From Streptomyces sp. PH10-H1 (GTDB lineage: Bacteria; Actinomycetota; Actinomycetes; Streptomycetales; Streptomycetaceae): a stretch of DNA of 64,000 nt. The DNA lies in contig NZ_JASISZ010000006.1 in assembly GCF_030063355.1 (NCBI RefSeq), positions 62,001 through 126,000 of the forward strand, given 5' to 3'. The translations under genes and the position numbers were made by a program. The number at the start of each line of letters is the position of its first letter. The first letter of the stretch is position 1. The notes below the pieces were generated by a model, which saw only the letters and a program-made list of their open reading frames with translations, had not been told where the DNA came from and ran no database searches. Below, in pieces: positions 17,909-26,921 of the stretch.

Positions 17909-19203
17909 CGCCCCATTCGCACGAACAGCCCCGCCACCGCCGCACACTGCAGCGCGGCGCTCAGCCCCATGGCCAGACACACCCCGGGCAGCCCCAGCCC
18001 GGACAGCGCGTACGCGAGCGTCAGTTGCACCGTGGCACCAACCAGCGTCACCCGCACCAGCAACCGGCTCCCGCCGCTGCCCTCGAACACGCCGCCGAGC
18101 GCGATGAAGCACGACAGCAGGACCAGGTACGGCCCCACGCACCGCAGGAACAACGTCCCCGCCGCGGCCACCTCCCCCTGCGCGCCGAACACCCGCATCA
18201 CCCAGGGCGCCACCGCGAGCAGCACCACCGCCGCTCCGGCGCCGAGCGCGCCGCCCGTCAGCACCGCCTGCCGCCCTGTCGCGGCCCGCTGGTCGCGCCC
18301 GCCGCCCAGGGCGCGGGCGGTGAGAATGGACGCGGCCTGACGCACCGCGTAGAACGACATCGTCGCCACGTACATCGCCTTGGTGGCGATCCCGTACGCA
18401 GCCACCGAGCTCACACCGAGCCGCGCCACGATCGCCACCATCGCCAGCGAACCGGCCATTCTGACCAGGAAGTCCCCCGACATCGGCAGCCCGGTGGCGG
18501 CGGTCCTGCGCAGCGCCCCGGCCGTACCGTACGCGGGACGCGCCTGCGCCGCCTCCCGCAGCAGCCGGTTGCGCCGGAGTGCGGCGAAGCCCGCGGCCAG
18601 CGCGACGGACCGGCCGGCGACGGTGGCCAGAGCGGCGCCCTGGACCCCGAGTTCCGGCAGGCCGAGGAGACCGTAGATGAGCAGCGGGTCGAGGACGAGG
18701 ATCAGCGCGTTGGCCAGGAACGCCAGCCGCATCGGCGTGCGGGTGTCGCCGGTCCCCTTGAGGATGCCGTCCAGGACGTTCTGGGCGAAGAAGACCGCGA
18801 CACCCGGCAGCGAGACCGCGAAGTAGCCGGCCGCCAGGTCCGGCGCGGCCCCATCGTGCCCTCCGAGCACCAGACGGGCGACCGGTTCCCTGAACAGCCA
18901 TCCGCCGATCGCGACCACCGGCGTGATCAGCGCGAACAGCGCCCACCCACCGCGTACCGCCGAGCGCACCGCGCCCGGGTCCCGGGCTCCGGCGGCGTGC
19001 GCGACGAGCACCGTGGTGCCGGACGCCGCCATCATGATCACGCCGAGCAGCAAGTTCTCGGTATTGGTCGCGACCGCGACCGCCGCCACCGCCGCCCCGC
19101 CGAGCCGGGCCACCCACAGCATGTCGATGATCCCCGCGACGACTCCGGCGAGCAGCTCGAAGTACACCGGGCAGGCGAGCGACAGCAGCCGATGACGCTT
19201 CAT
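17863..19203 (-). CDS. MATE-family multidrug/toxin exporter
   Basis: A 446-residue twelve-helix exporter of the MATE family, which moves cationic drugs or metabolites outward with Na+ or H+. Hydrophobic helices are evenly spaced and the internal two-fold repeat shows LRRTAATGLPMS at the start of the second half. The frame continues upstream to 19269, but ATG 19203 (MKRHRLLSL) after GGGGGAC gives the normal start. It is transcribed away from a PadR regulator gene across a 91-base gap, a classic repressor-pump arrangement. Confidence 0.88.
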   Translation of the reverse strand: MKRHRLLSLACPVYFELLAGVVAGIIDMLWVARLGGAAVAAVAVATNTENLLLGVIMMAASGTTVLVAHAAGARDPGAVRSAVRGGWALFALITPVVAIGGWLFREPVARLVLGGHDGAAPDLAAGYFAVSLPGVAVFFAQNVLDGILKGTGDTRTPMRLAFLANALILVLDPLLIYGLLGLPELGVQGAALATVAGRSVALAAGFAALRRNRLLREAAQARPAYGTAGALRRTAATGLPMSGDFLVRMAGSLAMVAIVARLGVSSVAAYGIATKAMYVATMSFYAVRQAASILTARALGGGRDQRAATGRQAVLTGGALGAGAAVVLLAVAPWVMRVFGAQGEVAAAGTLFLRCVGPYLVLLSCFIALGGVFEGSGGSRLLVRVTLVGATVQLTLAYALSGLGLPGVCLAMGLSAALQCAAVAGLFVRMGRQREVSAGARVPAAR

Positions 19204-19294
19204 GGACGTCCCCCCTCTGTGAATACATCGATTCGCGGTAACTCGATTAGAGATACCATGAGAGAACACGCCACCGCAAGGACGGGACGAACCG
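19204..19294. promoter_or_regulatory. Divergent MATE/PadR control region
   Basis: This AT-richer 91-base gap holds the outward promoters of the exporter and the PadR gene. An ATCGA-N11-TCGAT inverted repeat lies near 19228-19248, with the direct repeat TCGATT. It is a candidate PadR operator; assignment is by position only. Confidence 0.4.
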
Positions 19295-19819
19295 GTGCTG
19301 GAACTGACGATCCTGGGCTTCCTCCACGAGGAGCCCCTGCACGGCTACGAGCTCAAGGAGCGCATCACCGGACTGAGCGGCCATGTCCGCCCGGTCAGCG
19401 ACGGCGCCCTCTACCCCGCCATCAGCCGCCTCACGGCGGCGGGCCTGCTCGACCAGCACACCGAACCGGGCGCGGGCGCCGCCCCCCGCCGCGTCCTCTC
19501 CCTGACCGACGCCGGACGCGCCCGGCTCCGCGACCGGCTCCGCGACCCCAAGCCGGTCGAGATCACCGACTCGACCCGCTTCAACGCCTTCCTCGCCTTC
19601 CTCCGCCACCTCGACGACCCGGCGGCCCAGGCCGCCGTCCTCCAGCGCCGGCTGGACTTCCTCCAGGAGCCCGCGAGCTTCTTCTACGACGACGGCGAGC
19701 CGGTACGCGCCGAGGACGCGGGCGACCTCTTCCGCCGCGGCATGCTCACCGTCGCCCGCGCGACCGGCACCGCCGAGAGGGCATGGCTGACGGCGGCCAT
19801 CGCCGAACTCATCGCCTGA
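19295..19819 (+). CDS. PadR-family transcriptional regulator
   Basis: A 174-residue regulator. The N-terminal winged helix begins LTILGFLHEEPLHGYELK and contains the GALYPAISRLTAAGLL recognition region; the C-terminal half is a helical dimerisation domain. PadR proteins commonly repress a nearby exporter until a ligand binds. The GTG start at 19295 matches the family N-terminus. Divergent from the MATE gene, which is the most likely target. Confidence 0.88.
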   Translation: MLELTILGFLHEEPLHGYELKERITGLSGHVRPVSDGALYPAISRLTAAGLLDQHTEPGAGAAPRRVLSLTDAGRARLRDRLRDPKPVEITDSTRFNAFLAFLRHLDDPAAQAAVLQRRLDFLQEPASFFYDDGEPVRAEDAGDLFRRGMLTVARATGTAERAWLTAAIAELIA

Positions 19820-19898
19820 CGGCGGGTGTGCCGTCGCGCCTCCGGCGGGGGTGCGGGTACATCGGCGCCCGCGGCACCGTGACGCCTGCGGCGTCCCA

Positions 19899-19930
19899 CC
19901 CTCCCCCAACCTCCGGCCGGGGGTGCCCCC
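19899..19930. repeat. GC-rich hairpin element
   Basis: CCCTCCCCCAACC, CTCCGGCCGGGGG and TGCCCCC follow in order, resembling the element at 13715-13743. It sits downstream of padR and may end its transcript. Confidence 0.5.
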
Positions 19931-20024
19931 TCGCCCGCTTCCGGTCATCCGGACAAGCGGCACCGTCACCCGTGGGGGCGGGCGTACGCCGGCGCCCGTC
20001 GGCCCGCGGACTCGACAACGGCCG

Positions 20025-20139
20025 GAGGGGGTCGGGGTCGTAGGGATGGGGGTTCGAAATGCTGCCGGGCTATTTGTGAGCCGCCAGGCCCGTAAATAGT
20101 CGATTTCGAACCGCCGCCCCGGAGGACCCGGCCCCCGAC
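20025..20139. repeat. ~115-bp dispersed palindromic repeat, copy A
   Basis: The outer arms are GC-rich (GGGG-rich left, CCCGGCCCCC right). Inside is a 10-bp inverted repeat GGTTCGAAAT / ATTTCGAACC (20051-20060, 20103-20112) enclosing a core with GCTGCCGGGCTATTTG. The reverse complement of 53165-53278 aligns along its whole length. The 19820-20191 gap between padR and the M48 protease gene holds this repeat and no gene that I can see. Confidence 0.88.
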
Positions 20140-20191
20140 CGCAAACGGGTCGGACACCAACCCCAAGCCCGCCGCAGGCGAACCGGCACAC

Positions 20192-21346
20192 TCACCGGTC
20201 CGCGGTCTGCCGGAGGCGGGCGGATGCGATGCGTTCCACCGCCGTCGGATGGGTGCCCAAGAGGAGGTGGAGGAGTCGCGGCGGATCCGGGTCGCCGATG
20301 TTGGCGACAGTAAGCCGCCGCTGCATGGCGATGAACTGCGCCGGGTCGTCCGTCAGCGCGAGCGCGTGCGCATCGGCCCGGCGCTCGACGCGCCGGCTGA
20401 GCCCGCAGCCGAACGGCCCGGCGAGCGTCGACCCGGCCGCGGCCACCGCGGCGAGCAACATCATCGACCGGGGGTCGGAGAAGCGGTCCACGTGCGCGAG
20501 GTCGAGCAGTGGCTGCCATCGCAGGAGCACGGCGAGCGCACAGACGCCGGCCGCGGCGCCGACCGCGCCGAGGACCGTGCCCCGCGCCACGTCCCGGTGG
20601 ATCACATGCCCCAGCTCGTGGGCGACGACGAGTTCGACCTCGCGCGGCTCGGCGGTCGTCAGGAGCGTGTCGTAGGCGACGATCCGCCGGGTCCTGCCGA
20701 AGCCGGAGACGTAGGCGTTGAGTGCGGTGGTGCGCCGGGAAGCGTCGGCGACGAGGACCTCGCGGACAGCGATCCGGTCGCGTCCGGCCAGCGCCAGGAG
20801 CGCGTCGCGCAGCGGACCCGGTTCCATCGGGGTGAAGCGGTTGAAGAGCGGTTCGAGGACGACCGGCGCCAGCCAGGAGAGGGCGATAACGGCGACTGCC
20901 GCGCCGAGCGCCGCCCAGATCCACCACCGCGCGACCGTCCCGGCCAGCGCGTATACGGCGAAGAGCGCGCCCAGCGCGAGCGGTACGGAGACCAGCAGCC
21001 CGCGCAGCACGTCCAGCGCCCAGCCGCCCCAGCCCTGGGTGACGAGTCCGAACCGGGCCCGTACGACGCGCACCCGAGCGGCGAAGGGCAGTGCCACGAG
21101 CTGCCGCAGCACCACCAGGGCGAGCCCGCCGCCGAGGATCCGCGCGGTCCAGGAGTCGCCGAAGAGGCCGACGAGGCCCGCGCCGGCCGGTGTCAGCCCG
21201 AGCCCGAGGAGCAGCGCGAGGGCGGCGGCGCGCCCGGCGAGGGCGGGTGGCCACTGCGCGCGCCGCAGGGCCCGCCCGCGCGCGATCTCCTCCGGAGTGA
21301 AGTCCTCGGGCTCCCGAGGCTCCCGCGCGCCATCACCCGTCGTCAT
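20192..21346 (-). CDS. M48-family membrane metalloprotease (CAAX protease 1/Ste24-like)
   Basis: A 384-residue integral membrane zinc protease. The zinc motif is VVAHELGHVIH, with a distal RRVERRADAHAL segment providing the third ligand Glu/Asp region typical of Ste24/HtpX. Four to five hydrophobic segments surround it. The start is ATG 21346; upstream in-frame sequence belongs to the preceding gene, which it overlaps by 4 bases (ATGA), indicating coupled translation. Substrates may be membrane or processed proteins. Confidence 0.88.
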   Translation of the reverse strand: MTTGDGAREPREPEDFTPEEIARGRALRRAQWPPALAGRAAALALLLGLGLTPAGAGLVGLFGDSWTARILGGGLALVVLRQLVALPFAARVRVVRARFGLVTQGWGGWALDVLRGLLVSVPLALGALFAVYALAGTVARWWIWAALGAAVAVIALSWLAPVVLEPLFNRFTPMEPGPLRDALLALAGRDRIAVREVLVADASRRTTALNAYVSGFGRTRRIVAYDTLLTTAEPREVELVVAHELGHVIHRDVARGTVLGAVGAAAGVCALAVLLRWQPLLDLAHVDRFSDPRSMMLLAAVAAAGSTLAGPFGCGLSRRVERRADAHALALTDDPAQFIAMQRRLTVANIGDPDPPRLLHLLLGTHPTAVERIASARLRQTADR

Positions 21347-22560
21347 GCCAACTCCCGCTGTACGTAGGCGCGCCAGCGCGCGGTGAAGTCGTCGAGGCCG
21401 GTCCCGAGCACGGCGCGCAGGTGGCTGTCGAGGGATCCGCCGGTGGCCACGGCCCGGTACAGCTGGGTGAGCCGGGCGGCGCCCCACTCGCCGGAGATCA
21501 GCCGGCACGCGAGCCAGGCGCCCTCGTACGCCTGCGCCAGGCCGCTGGTCGTCGTGCCGAAGTCGGCGCTGGACGGCAGCCTCGCCGGGACCTTCCCGGC
21601 GGCCACGTCACGGCTCAGTTCGGGGGCGGCCTGGCGGGCCGTGCGTCCCGTGCCGCTGTAGCCGGCCCAGTCGGCGAAGCCCTCGGAGAGCCACAGCGGG
21701 GTGGCCGCGGTGGTGGCGGCGCGGGTCGCGACATGGGTCGTCTCATGGGTGAGCACGACCTGCCGGCCGAGCGCGGAAAGCTCCCCGAACGCCTCGGGGT
21801 TGATGATGACGCGGTCGGCCGGGGCGGCGGCGGAACCGCCGAGTTCGCCGGTGGTGACGGCGGCGATGCCCCGGTAACTCGCGGGGTCCGCGTGCAGCAG
21901 CGCGGCCATCCGGTCCAGGGAGGACGGCACTTCGACGACGACGCGGCCGCTCCAGCCGTCGCCCCAGGCCCGCCGTACCGCGGGCACCGCGCGGTCGGCG
22001 GCGTCGGCGAAGGACCGCAGGGCGGCGGGCGGATCCGTCCCGAGCACGAGGCTGTGCGCCCCGCGCATCACCCGCACCGGGCCCTGGTCCCACAGCTGCT
22101 GGGCGTCGTGCCGGTCCTCGGCGACGTACCAGTGGCCGTTCCCGCGGACGAGGGTCAGATCCGCGTCCGAGGTGACCGGCGTGGTGTCGTACCCCTTCAG
22201 CCGGTAGCCCAGCTGGACGTGCGCGACCGCCCTCTCACCGCCGCCGCCCGCACTGGCGCCGACGCTCACCACCCGGTACGACCAGGAGTCGAGCGGCACC
22301 TCCGACAGATTGCGGAACACCTGCCGCTGCCGGTCCCGGAAGCCCGGGTCGACGTCCGCGAGGAAGGCGGCCTCGTCGTGGTGCAGTACGGCCCCCGCGT
22401 GCCGGTCGAGCATCGTCCGGACGGCGGGGGCCGCGGAAGCGGCGGGGACCACCGCGGCACCGGGCCGCCCGCCCCCGCACCCCGTGAGCAGGGCCGGCAC
22501 GCCGAGGACCGCCGCGCAGCACAGCGCGGCGGTCCTGGGTCGGGTGCGCGGTGCCGCCAT
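21343..22560 (-). CDS. Lipoprotein with peptidase-MA-like HExxH domain
   Basis: A 405-residue exported protein. The N-terminus is a lipoprotein signal (basic start, hydrophobic core, lipobox LLTGC near residue 28), so it is likely anchored outside the membrane. The C-terminal half carries VVLTHETTHVAT, an HExxH zinc site, followed by LWLSEGFADW, the gluzincin third ligand motif. This arrangement resembles peptidase MA-like proteins. It overlaps the M48 protease gene by 4 bases and probably works with it in envelope proteolysis, which is inference. Confidence 0.78.
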   Translation of the reverse strand: MAAPRTRPRTAALCCAAVLGVPALLTGCGGGRPGAAVVPAASAAPAVRTMLDRHAGAVLHHDEAAFLADVDPGFRDRQRQVFRNLSEVPLDSWSYRVVSVGASAGGGGERAVAHVQLGYRLKGYDTTPVTSDADLTLVRGNGHWYVAEDRHDAQQLWDQGPVRVMRGAHSLVLGTDPPAALRSFADAADRAVPAVRRAWGDGWSGRVVVEVPSSLDRMAALLHADPASYRGIAAVTTGELGGSAAAPADRVIINPEAFGELSALGRQVVLTHETTHVATRAATTAATPLWLSEGFADWAGYSGTGRTARQAAPELSRDVAAGKVPARLPSSADFGTTTSGLAQAYEGAWLACRLISGEWGAARLTQLYRAVATGGSLDSHLRAVLGTGLDDFTARWRAYVQRELA

Positions 22561-22653
22561 ACGCCCGATCGTACGGGCGTCGGTGGGAGCGGTGTCCGCG
22601 GACCGGCCGCGGGAACGGCGGTGGCGGGACCGGCCGCGGTGGGGACAGGCCGG

Positions 22654-23700
22654 TCAGGGCCGGGTGACCGCGGAGACCGGCATCATGTCGACCGGGTCGT
22701 ACCGCACCCGCGCACCCGGATACGGCGCGTGCACCACCCGGCCGCCGCCGACGTACATCCCCACATGGCTCGCGTTGTCCCGGTAGATCACCAGGTCGCC
22801 GGGGCGGGCCTGGTCCAGCGGGACCCGCTGTCCGGCGTGCTTCTGCTCCTGCGAGGTACGCGGCAGCGACACTCCCGCCTGCCGGTAGGAGTACTGCATG
22901 AGACCGGAACAGTCGAAGGAGCCGGGCCCGGTGCTGCCCCACACATAGGGCGAGCCGATCGCCCTGCGCGCGGCGGCGACGGCCATCGCGGCGCGGGACG
23001 AGGAGGCCGGCAGGTCCGGCATGTCGGGCGCGGCACGGCCGGAGCGTGAGGCCCGGTCGTCCATGCCGGGGACGAATCCGGCGCGCTGCGCGGGCGGCAG
23101 GGCGTCGAGCAGCCGCTGCGCCGCACCGAGCTTGCCCTGCACATTGCGCTTGCGGTCCTGCATCGTGGCCCTGGCGTGTTCCAGGTCGGCGAGTTTGGCC
23201 GCCGCCATCGACCGCTTCTGCTCCAGCGAGCGCTGCGCTTCCTGCAGTTCCGCGAGCCGGGAGGCCTGGTGGCTGGTGATCCGCTCGAGTGCCTCGGCCC
23301 GGTCGAGATAGCTGTTGGGGTCCGAGGACAGCATCAGCGCCATGGCCGGGTCTACGCCGCCGCTGCGGTACTGGGCCCCGGCGATGGCGCCGAGGTCGTC
23401 CCGCATCCGGTTGACGCGCTCCTGCCCGCGCGCGGCCTGGTCCTGGAGGGAGTCCACCTCGTGCCGCAGCCGGGAGGCGCGCTCCTGCGCCGCGTTGTAC
23501 TGCTCGGTGGCCTGCTCGGCCTGCTGGTAGAGCCGGTCCACCCGGGAGGACGTGTCGGTCGCGGTCCCCGCCGGGTCGGCGGCCGCGACCTGCACGGCGG
23601 CGCCCCCCGAGAGCGCCGCCGCGGCCGCCGCCGCGGACAGCACGGTGACGCGCGAGGTGCGGGTGAAACCGGGCTGCGGGGACCGTCGATGTGTTGCCAC
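22654..23700 (-). CDS. Secreted NlpC/P60 peptidoglycan endopeptidase
   Basis: A 348-residue secreted hydrolase. A basic, hydrophobic signal sequence (about residues 1-42) is followed by a long coiled coil (residues 50-190) and a C-terminal NlpC/P60 domain with catalytic Cys in DCSGLMQYSYR and His in NASHVGMYVG. It cleaves stem-peptide bonds in peptidoglycan during growth. GTG start. It is a paralogue of the next gene upstream, with the same layout. A possible promoter (TTGAAC, 18 bases, TACTGT) lies upstream on the minus strand, and no riboswitch was seen. Confidence 0.9.
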   Translation of the reverse strand: MATHRRSPQPGFTRTSRVTVLSAAAAAAALSGGAAVQVAAADPAGTATDTSSRVDRLYQQAEQATEQYNAAQERASRLRHEVDSLQDQAARGQERVNRMRDDLGAIAGAQYRSGGVDPAMALMLSSDPNSYLDRAEALERITSHQASRLAELQEAQRSLEQKRSMAAAKLADLEHARATMQDRKRNVQGKLGAAQRLLDALPPAQRAGFVPGMDDRASRSGRAAPDMPDLPASSSRAAMAVAAARRAIGSPYVWGSTGPGSFDCSGLMQYSYRQAGVSLPRTSQEQKHAGQRVPLDQARPGDLVIYRDNASHVGMYVGGGRVVHAPYPGARVRYDPVDMMPVSAVTRP

Positions 23701-23901
23701 GGATGTGACAGTAGTCAGACGATCACGCCGAGTTCAAAAACCGTGCGACGGCGGCGGACGGGCGTCCTTCTCGATGCCCAGGTCACTGCAGCTCGGCCGT
23801 CAGCGGTCACCCTCCGATATCACTCGAATGAACCACCACGCCGACCGGCGGAGAGAGAATCCGGCCGACGGTGGGAGTCACTCACAGCGTGGGGCGACGC
23901 G

Positions 23902-24927
23902 TCAGATCCGTACGCCGAACTGGAACGGCATGTCGCTCATCGCCTCGTAGCGCACGTAGGCACCCGGCTTCGGCGCGTGCAGCACCATGCCGTTACCGGC
24001 GTAGAAGCCGACATGGTGGGCGTCGCCGAAGAAGATGACCAGGTCGCCGGGGGCGAGCTGGCTCATCGACAGATGGGTGCCGGCGTTGGCCTGCTCCTCC
24101 GACGTGCGCGGTATGGAGACACCGGCCTGCGCGTAGGCCCACGAGGTGAGGCCGGAGCAGTCATAGGAGTTCGGGCCGGTGGCGCCGTAGACGTACGGCT
24201 TGCCGATCTTGGTCTTCGCCGCGGCGAGCGCGGCGGCGGCCCGCTCGGAGGGAGCGACACTGCTGCCCAGGTTGGGGCGCTCGTTGGAGCGGTTCGCGCG
24301 GGCTTCCTGGTCGGCGAGGGCCGCACGCTGTTGCGCGGTCAGCGAGTTGAGGAGCTTCTGGGCCGCGGCGAGCTTGCTCTGAGCCGCGTCCTTCTGCTTG
24401 CCGAGCTCGGTGCGGGCGCCCTCCAGCTCGCTCATCTTGGTGGTCGCCTCGGTGCGCTGCTGGTCCAGGGTGCGCTTGGCGTCCTGGATCTGCTTCAGCG
24501 AGTCGGCCTGCTGGGAGGTCACCTGGTCCATCGTGGACGCCTTGGACAGATAGCTGTCCGGGTCCGCCGACAGGAAGAGCTGGAGCGTCGGGTCGATCCC
24601 GCCGGTGCGGTACTGGGCACTGGCCATCGCGCCCAAGCCCTCGCGGAGGTTGTTCAAGCCCGCCTGCTCACGCGCCACACGGTCCTGGAGGTCGCCGACC
24701 TCCTTCTGCAGCTTCCCCTGCTGCTCCTTGGCCCCGTTGTACTTCTCGGTGGCCTGCTCGGCCTCGCTGTACAACGCGTCCACCTGGGACTTGACGTCCT
24801 TGATGTCCGGCTTGGCGGGGGCCGCGTGCGCGGCTTGGGAAGAGAGGGCGACGGCTGCGGCAGCGGTTGCGGTGAGCACGGTCACCCGCGTGCGGCTTGT
24901 CGGCTTGGGACGACGGTGGGACGCCAC
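23902..24927 (-). CDS. Secreted NlpC/P60 peptidoglycan endopeptidase, riboswitch-controlled
   Basis: A 341-residue secreted protein built like its neighbour: signal sequence ending near AHA, a coiled-coil region (about residues 45-200), and an NlpC/P60 domain with catalytic Cys in DCSGLTSWAY and His in DAHHVGFYAG. The GTG start is 9 bases after AAGGAG, which forms the 3' edge of a ydaO-type leader. Control by c-di-AMP would tie cell-wall cutting to this osmotic and developmental signal, as for rpfA in Streptomyces. Confidence 0.9.
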   Translation of the reverse strand: MASHRRPKPTSRTRVTVLTATAAAAVALSSQAAHAAPAKPDIKDVKSQVDALYSEAEQATEKYNGAKEQQGKLQKEVGDLQDRVAREQAGLNNLREGLGAMASAQYRTGGIDPTLQLFLSADPDSYLSKASTMDQVTSQQADSLKQIQDAKRTLDQQRTEATTKMSELEGARTELGKQKDAAQSKLAAAQKLLNSLTAQQRAALADQEARANRSNERPNLGSSVAPSERAAAALAAAKTKIGKPYVYGATGPNSYDCSGLTSWAYAQAGVSIPRTSEEQANAGTHLSMSQLAPGDLVIFFGDAHHVGFYAGNGMVLHAPKPGAYVRYEAMSDMPFQFGVRI

Positions 24928-24935
24928 GAAGGCGA

Positions 24936-25095
24936 GCTCCTTCTTCCTTCAGCCGCCTACCCGGTTGGTCGGCGGTCCCCCCTGCGCAACGTCGGTCTGC
25001 CTGCCGGATCCACGGATTCCGTGGGGTGGCCCGATCGACGGCGCGGAGGTTTGAGCCCCGACCTTAGTGACCTTCCTGTGATCGGTTCAAATCCT
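24936..25095 (-). ncRNA. Probable ydaO/yuaA c-di-AMP riboswitch
   Basis: In the leader of the NlpC/P60 gene, read on the minus strand, the conserved blocks appear in order: AATCCGTGG, a GGGGGACC loop, and the 3' signature GGGTAGGCGGCTGAAGGAA running into the ribosome site. These match the ydaO consensus that binds c-di-AMP and often precedes NlpC/P60 genes in actinobacteria. Boundaries are approximate. The aptamer overlaps the ribosome site, so control at translation or by termination is possible. Confidence 0.75.
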
Positions 25096-25186
25096 TGTAG
25101 GTAAAACTTCGATCGCGACACATTTTCTTTACGACCATCTAACGTGCAGTAATGACCACTTGACGCTGAGTCGACCGTTGGCGCCG

Positions 25187-26563
25187 TCAGCCGCGAGCGA
25201 GCCTCTTGAGGAGCAGCGTCGAAGCGACGGGCCGCGCCCCGGCCTTGGCGACGCCGTCGGCCACCTCGCGGTCCGCGGAGACCACCACGACGACCCGCCC
25301 CGGCGGTTCGGCCCGCACCAGGCGCCGGATCAACTCGTCGGCGCTCTCACCCGCCTTGCTGAACATCACCCGCACCCCGCGCGGCGGTGCCAGCAGCACC
25401 GGGGCGTCCAGATCGGCCCCGTCGAAGACACAGGTGACCTCGGCGCCGCTCTGCGCCGCCAGCACCGCGAGACCGCCCAGCAGCCGCAGCCGCTGCTTCT
25501 CCAACGGCAGGGACGGATAACCGGTCTTGGTGACGTTGTAGCCGTCGATCACCAGATGCGCCTGCGGGAGCGCCAGCAACTGGTCGAGCAGCGCGGGGTC
25601 GTTCTCGGACAGCGCGCGCTGCGCGATGTCCTTGGGGTTGATCATGCCGGGCGCGACCGCCTCCACCGTGTCGGCCGGCCGGACGCCCATGGTGTCGCGC
25701 GGCGGCAGCGCCAGCTCGCGGCGCAGCCCGGTCGCCGCGTCCAGCACGGTGTCCAGCAGCAGCCGCAGCCGTACGCCCTCGGCGCTGCGCCCCTCGCGTA
25801 CCGAACGGCGGCTCGCCTCGACGGCCGCCTCGGCCTCGGTGACCCGGGTCCTGAGCCGACGCGCCTCGCTGTCGGCGGTGGCCTTGTCCGCGGCGGCCGC
25901 GGCACGGATGTCCTCCAGCTCGGTTTCGACCCTGCGCAGCGCCGCCTCGGCCCGCTTCATGTCGCTGATCGCGCTGCGCAGCCTGCGCTGCGTCGCGTCG
26001 TTCTCCTTGCGGGCCACGTCCAGTTCGGCGCGGCCGCGCGCCGCCTCGTCCCTGGCCTGGGCCTGGAATTCGGCCAATTCGTCCCTGAGCTGCTGCAGCT
26101 CGCGGCTGGTCTCCCCGTCGGCCCGTGCGGCCTGGGCGCGCTGCGCCTCCTCGCCGGCGGTCGCGACGAGCTTGGCCCAGCCGGCCGGGCGCAGCAGATA
26201 CGCGGCCACGGCCACGTCCAGCGGGTCGGCGGCCGGCGGCGGGGTGCCCGCCTCCAGCGCCTCGGCGAGGTCCGGCTGGGCCTCGCGCAGCCGGGCGGCG
26301 ATCTTCTGCCGGAAGGCGGGATCGGTCTCCAGGGCGGTGGCCAGCGCGGTCGCCGCGAACTTGGCGCGCCGTGACGGGGTGAACCGGGCATAGGGCCGCA
26401 GCGCCGACGGCAGTTCCGCGAGGGTGAGACCGCCGAAGGAGTCAGCGGCAATCGTCACGACCCGGTGTCGCACGCCTTCGGGCAGTGGTCGGTCCAGGAC
26501 CGGCTCGGCGGCCTCATCGGCGCCGCTGTGCTCGTCCTGCGGGTGCCCGCCGGTCCCATCCAC
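25187..26563 (-). CDS. NYN (PIN-like) domain RNA-binding protein
   Basis: A 458-residue protein. The N-terminal helical region (to about residue 150) is followed by a long coiled coil (about residues 160-275), then a C-terminal NYN nuclease-like domain with LVIDGYNVTKTGYP, VTCVFDGAD and VVVVSADREVAD, each carrying the acidic residues of the PIN fold. Family members are YacP-like RNases or RNA-binding proteins. GTG start 26563. It is divergent from nothing nearby; the next gene upstream is the zinc-ribbon gene on the same strand. Confidence 0.85.
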   Translation of the reverse strand: MDGTGGHPQDEHSGADEAAEPVLDRPLPEGVRHRVVTIAADSFGGLTLAELPSALRPYARFTPSRRAKFAATALATALETDPAFRQKIAARLREAQPDLAEALEAGTPPPAADPLDVAVAAYLLRPAGWAKLVATAGEEAQRAQAARADGETSRELQQLRDELAEFQAQARDEAARGRAELDVARKENDATQRRLRSAISDMKRAEAALRRVETELEDIRAAAAADKATADSEARRLRTRVTEAEAAVEASRRSVREGRSAEGVRLRLLLDTVLDAATGLRRELALPPRDTMGVRPADTVEAVAPGMINPKDIAQRALSENDPALLDQLLALPQAHLVIDGYNVTKTGYPSLPLEKQRLRLLGGLAVLAAQSGAEVTCVFDGADLDAPVLLAPPRGVRVMFSKAGESADELIRRLVRAEPPGRVVVVVSADREVADGVAKAGARPVASTLLLKRLARG

Positions 26564-26654
26564 CAGTCACTCCCGTCCAGTGCTGTCGGCGCCTCCCCGG
26601 CCCCCTTCGATCCCTCTGGCCGCCGCCGTACAAGTCCATTGTCGCCGTACAGGG

Positions 26655-26921
26655 TCAACCCTGCGTCGAATCCGCTTCCGCTTCGGCGGCCGTACCGGGC
26701 CGGTCGACCAACTCGACCTGGTCGGCCGCGTTGCACCAGCGGCAGCGCACCGACTCGACGGTCTCGCTGAGCACCTCGGTCTCCTCGAGCTTCGGCTCAC
26801 CGGCGAGGTCCAGGTGGATGTACTCGACGACCTTGGTCGATCGCGTGACATCGAACCGGGTCAGGTTGCCGCACAGGGTGCAGCGCCACCGGGTCGCAGC
26901 GGTCGGCAGGGGAACCGGCAT
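26655..26921 (-). CDS. Small zinc-ribbon-like protein, unknown function
   Basis: An 88-residue protein with two CxxC pairs (CTLCG near residue 14 and CRWCN near residue 60), compatible with one structural zinc site, and an acidic C-terminal tail. The ATG at 26921 follows AAGAGGTG. Length and composition suggest a conserved actinobacterial protein; no activity can be assigned. It sits 91 bases upstream of the NYN gene on the same strand. Confidence 0.7.
   Translation of the reverse strand: MPVPLPTAATRWRCTLCGNLTRFDVTRSTKVVEYIHLDLAGEPKLEETEVLSETVESVRCRWCNAADQVELVDRPGTAAEAEADSTQG

Noticed and set aside
16738..20043. A 1101-codon plus-strand open frame
   Set aside because: It runs through two opposite genes (GT87 in another frame, MATE antisense) and has no domain.
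22654..23700. Riboswitch upstream of the first NlpC/P60 gene
   Set aside because: The 200-base leader lacks the conserved ydaO blocks seen in front of the second paralogue.
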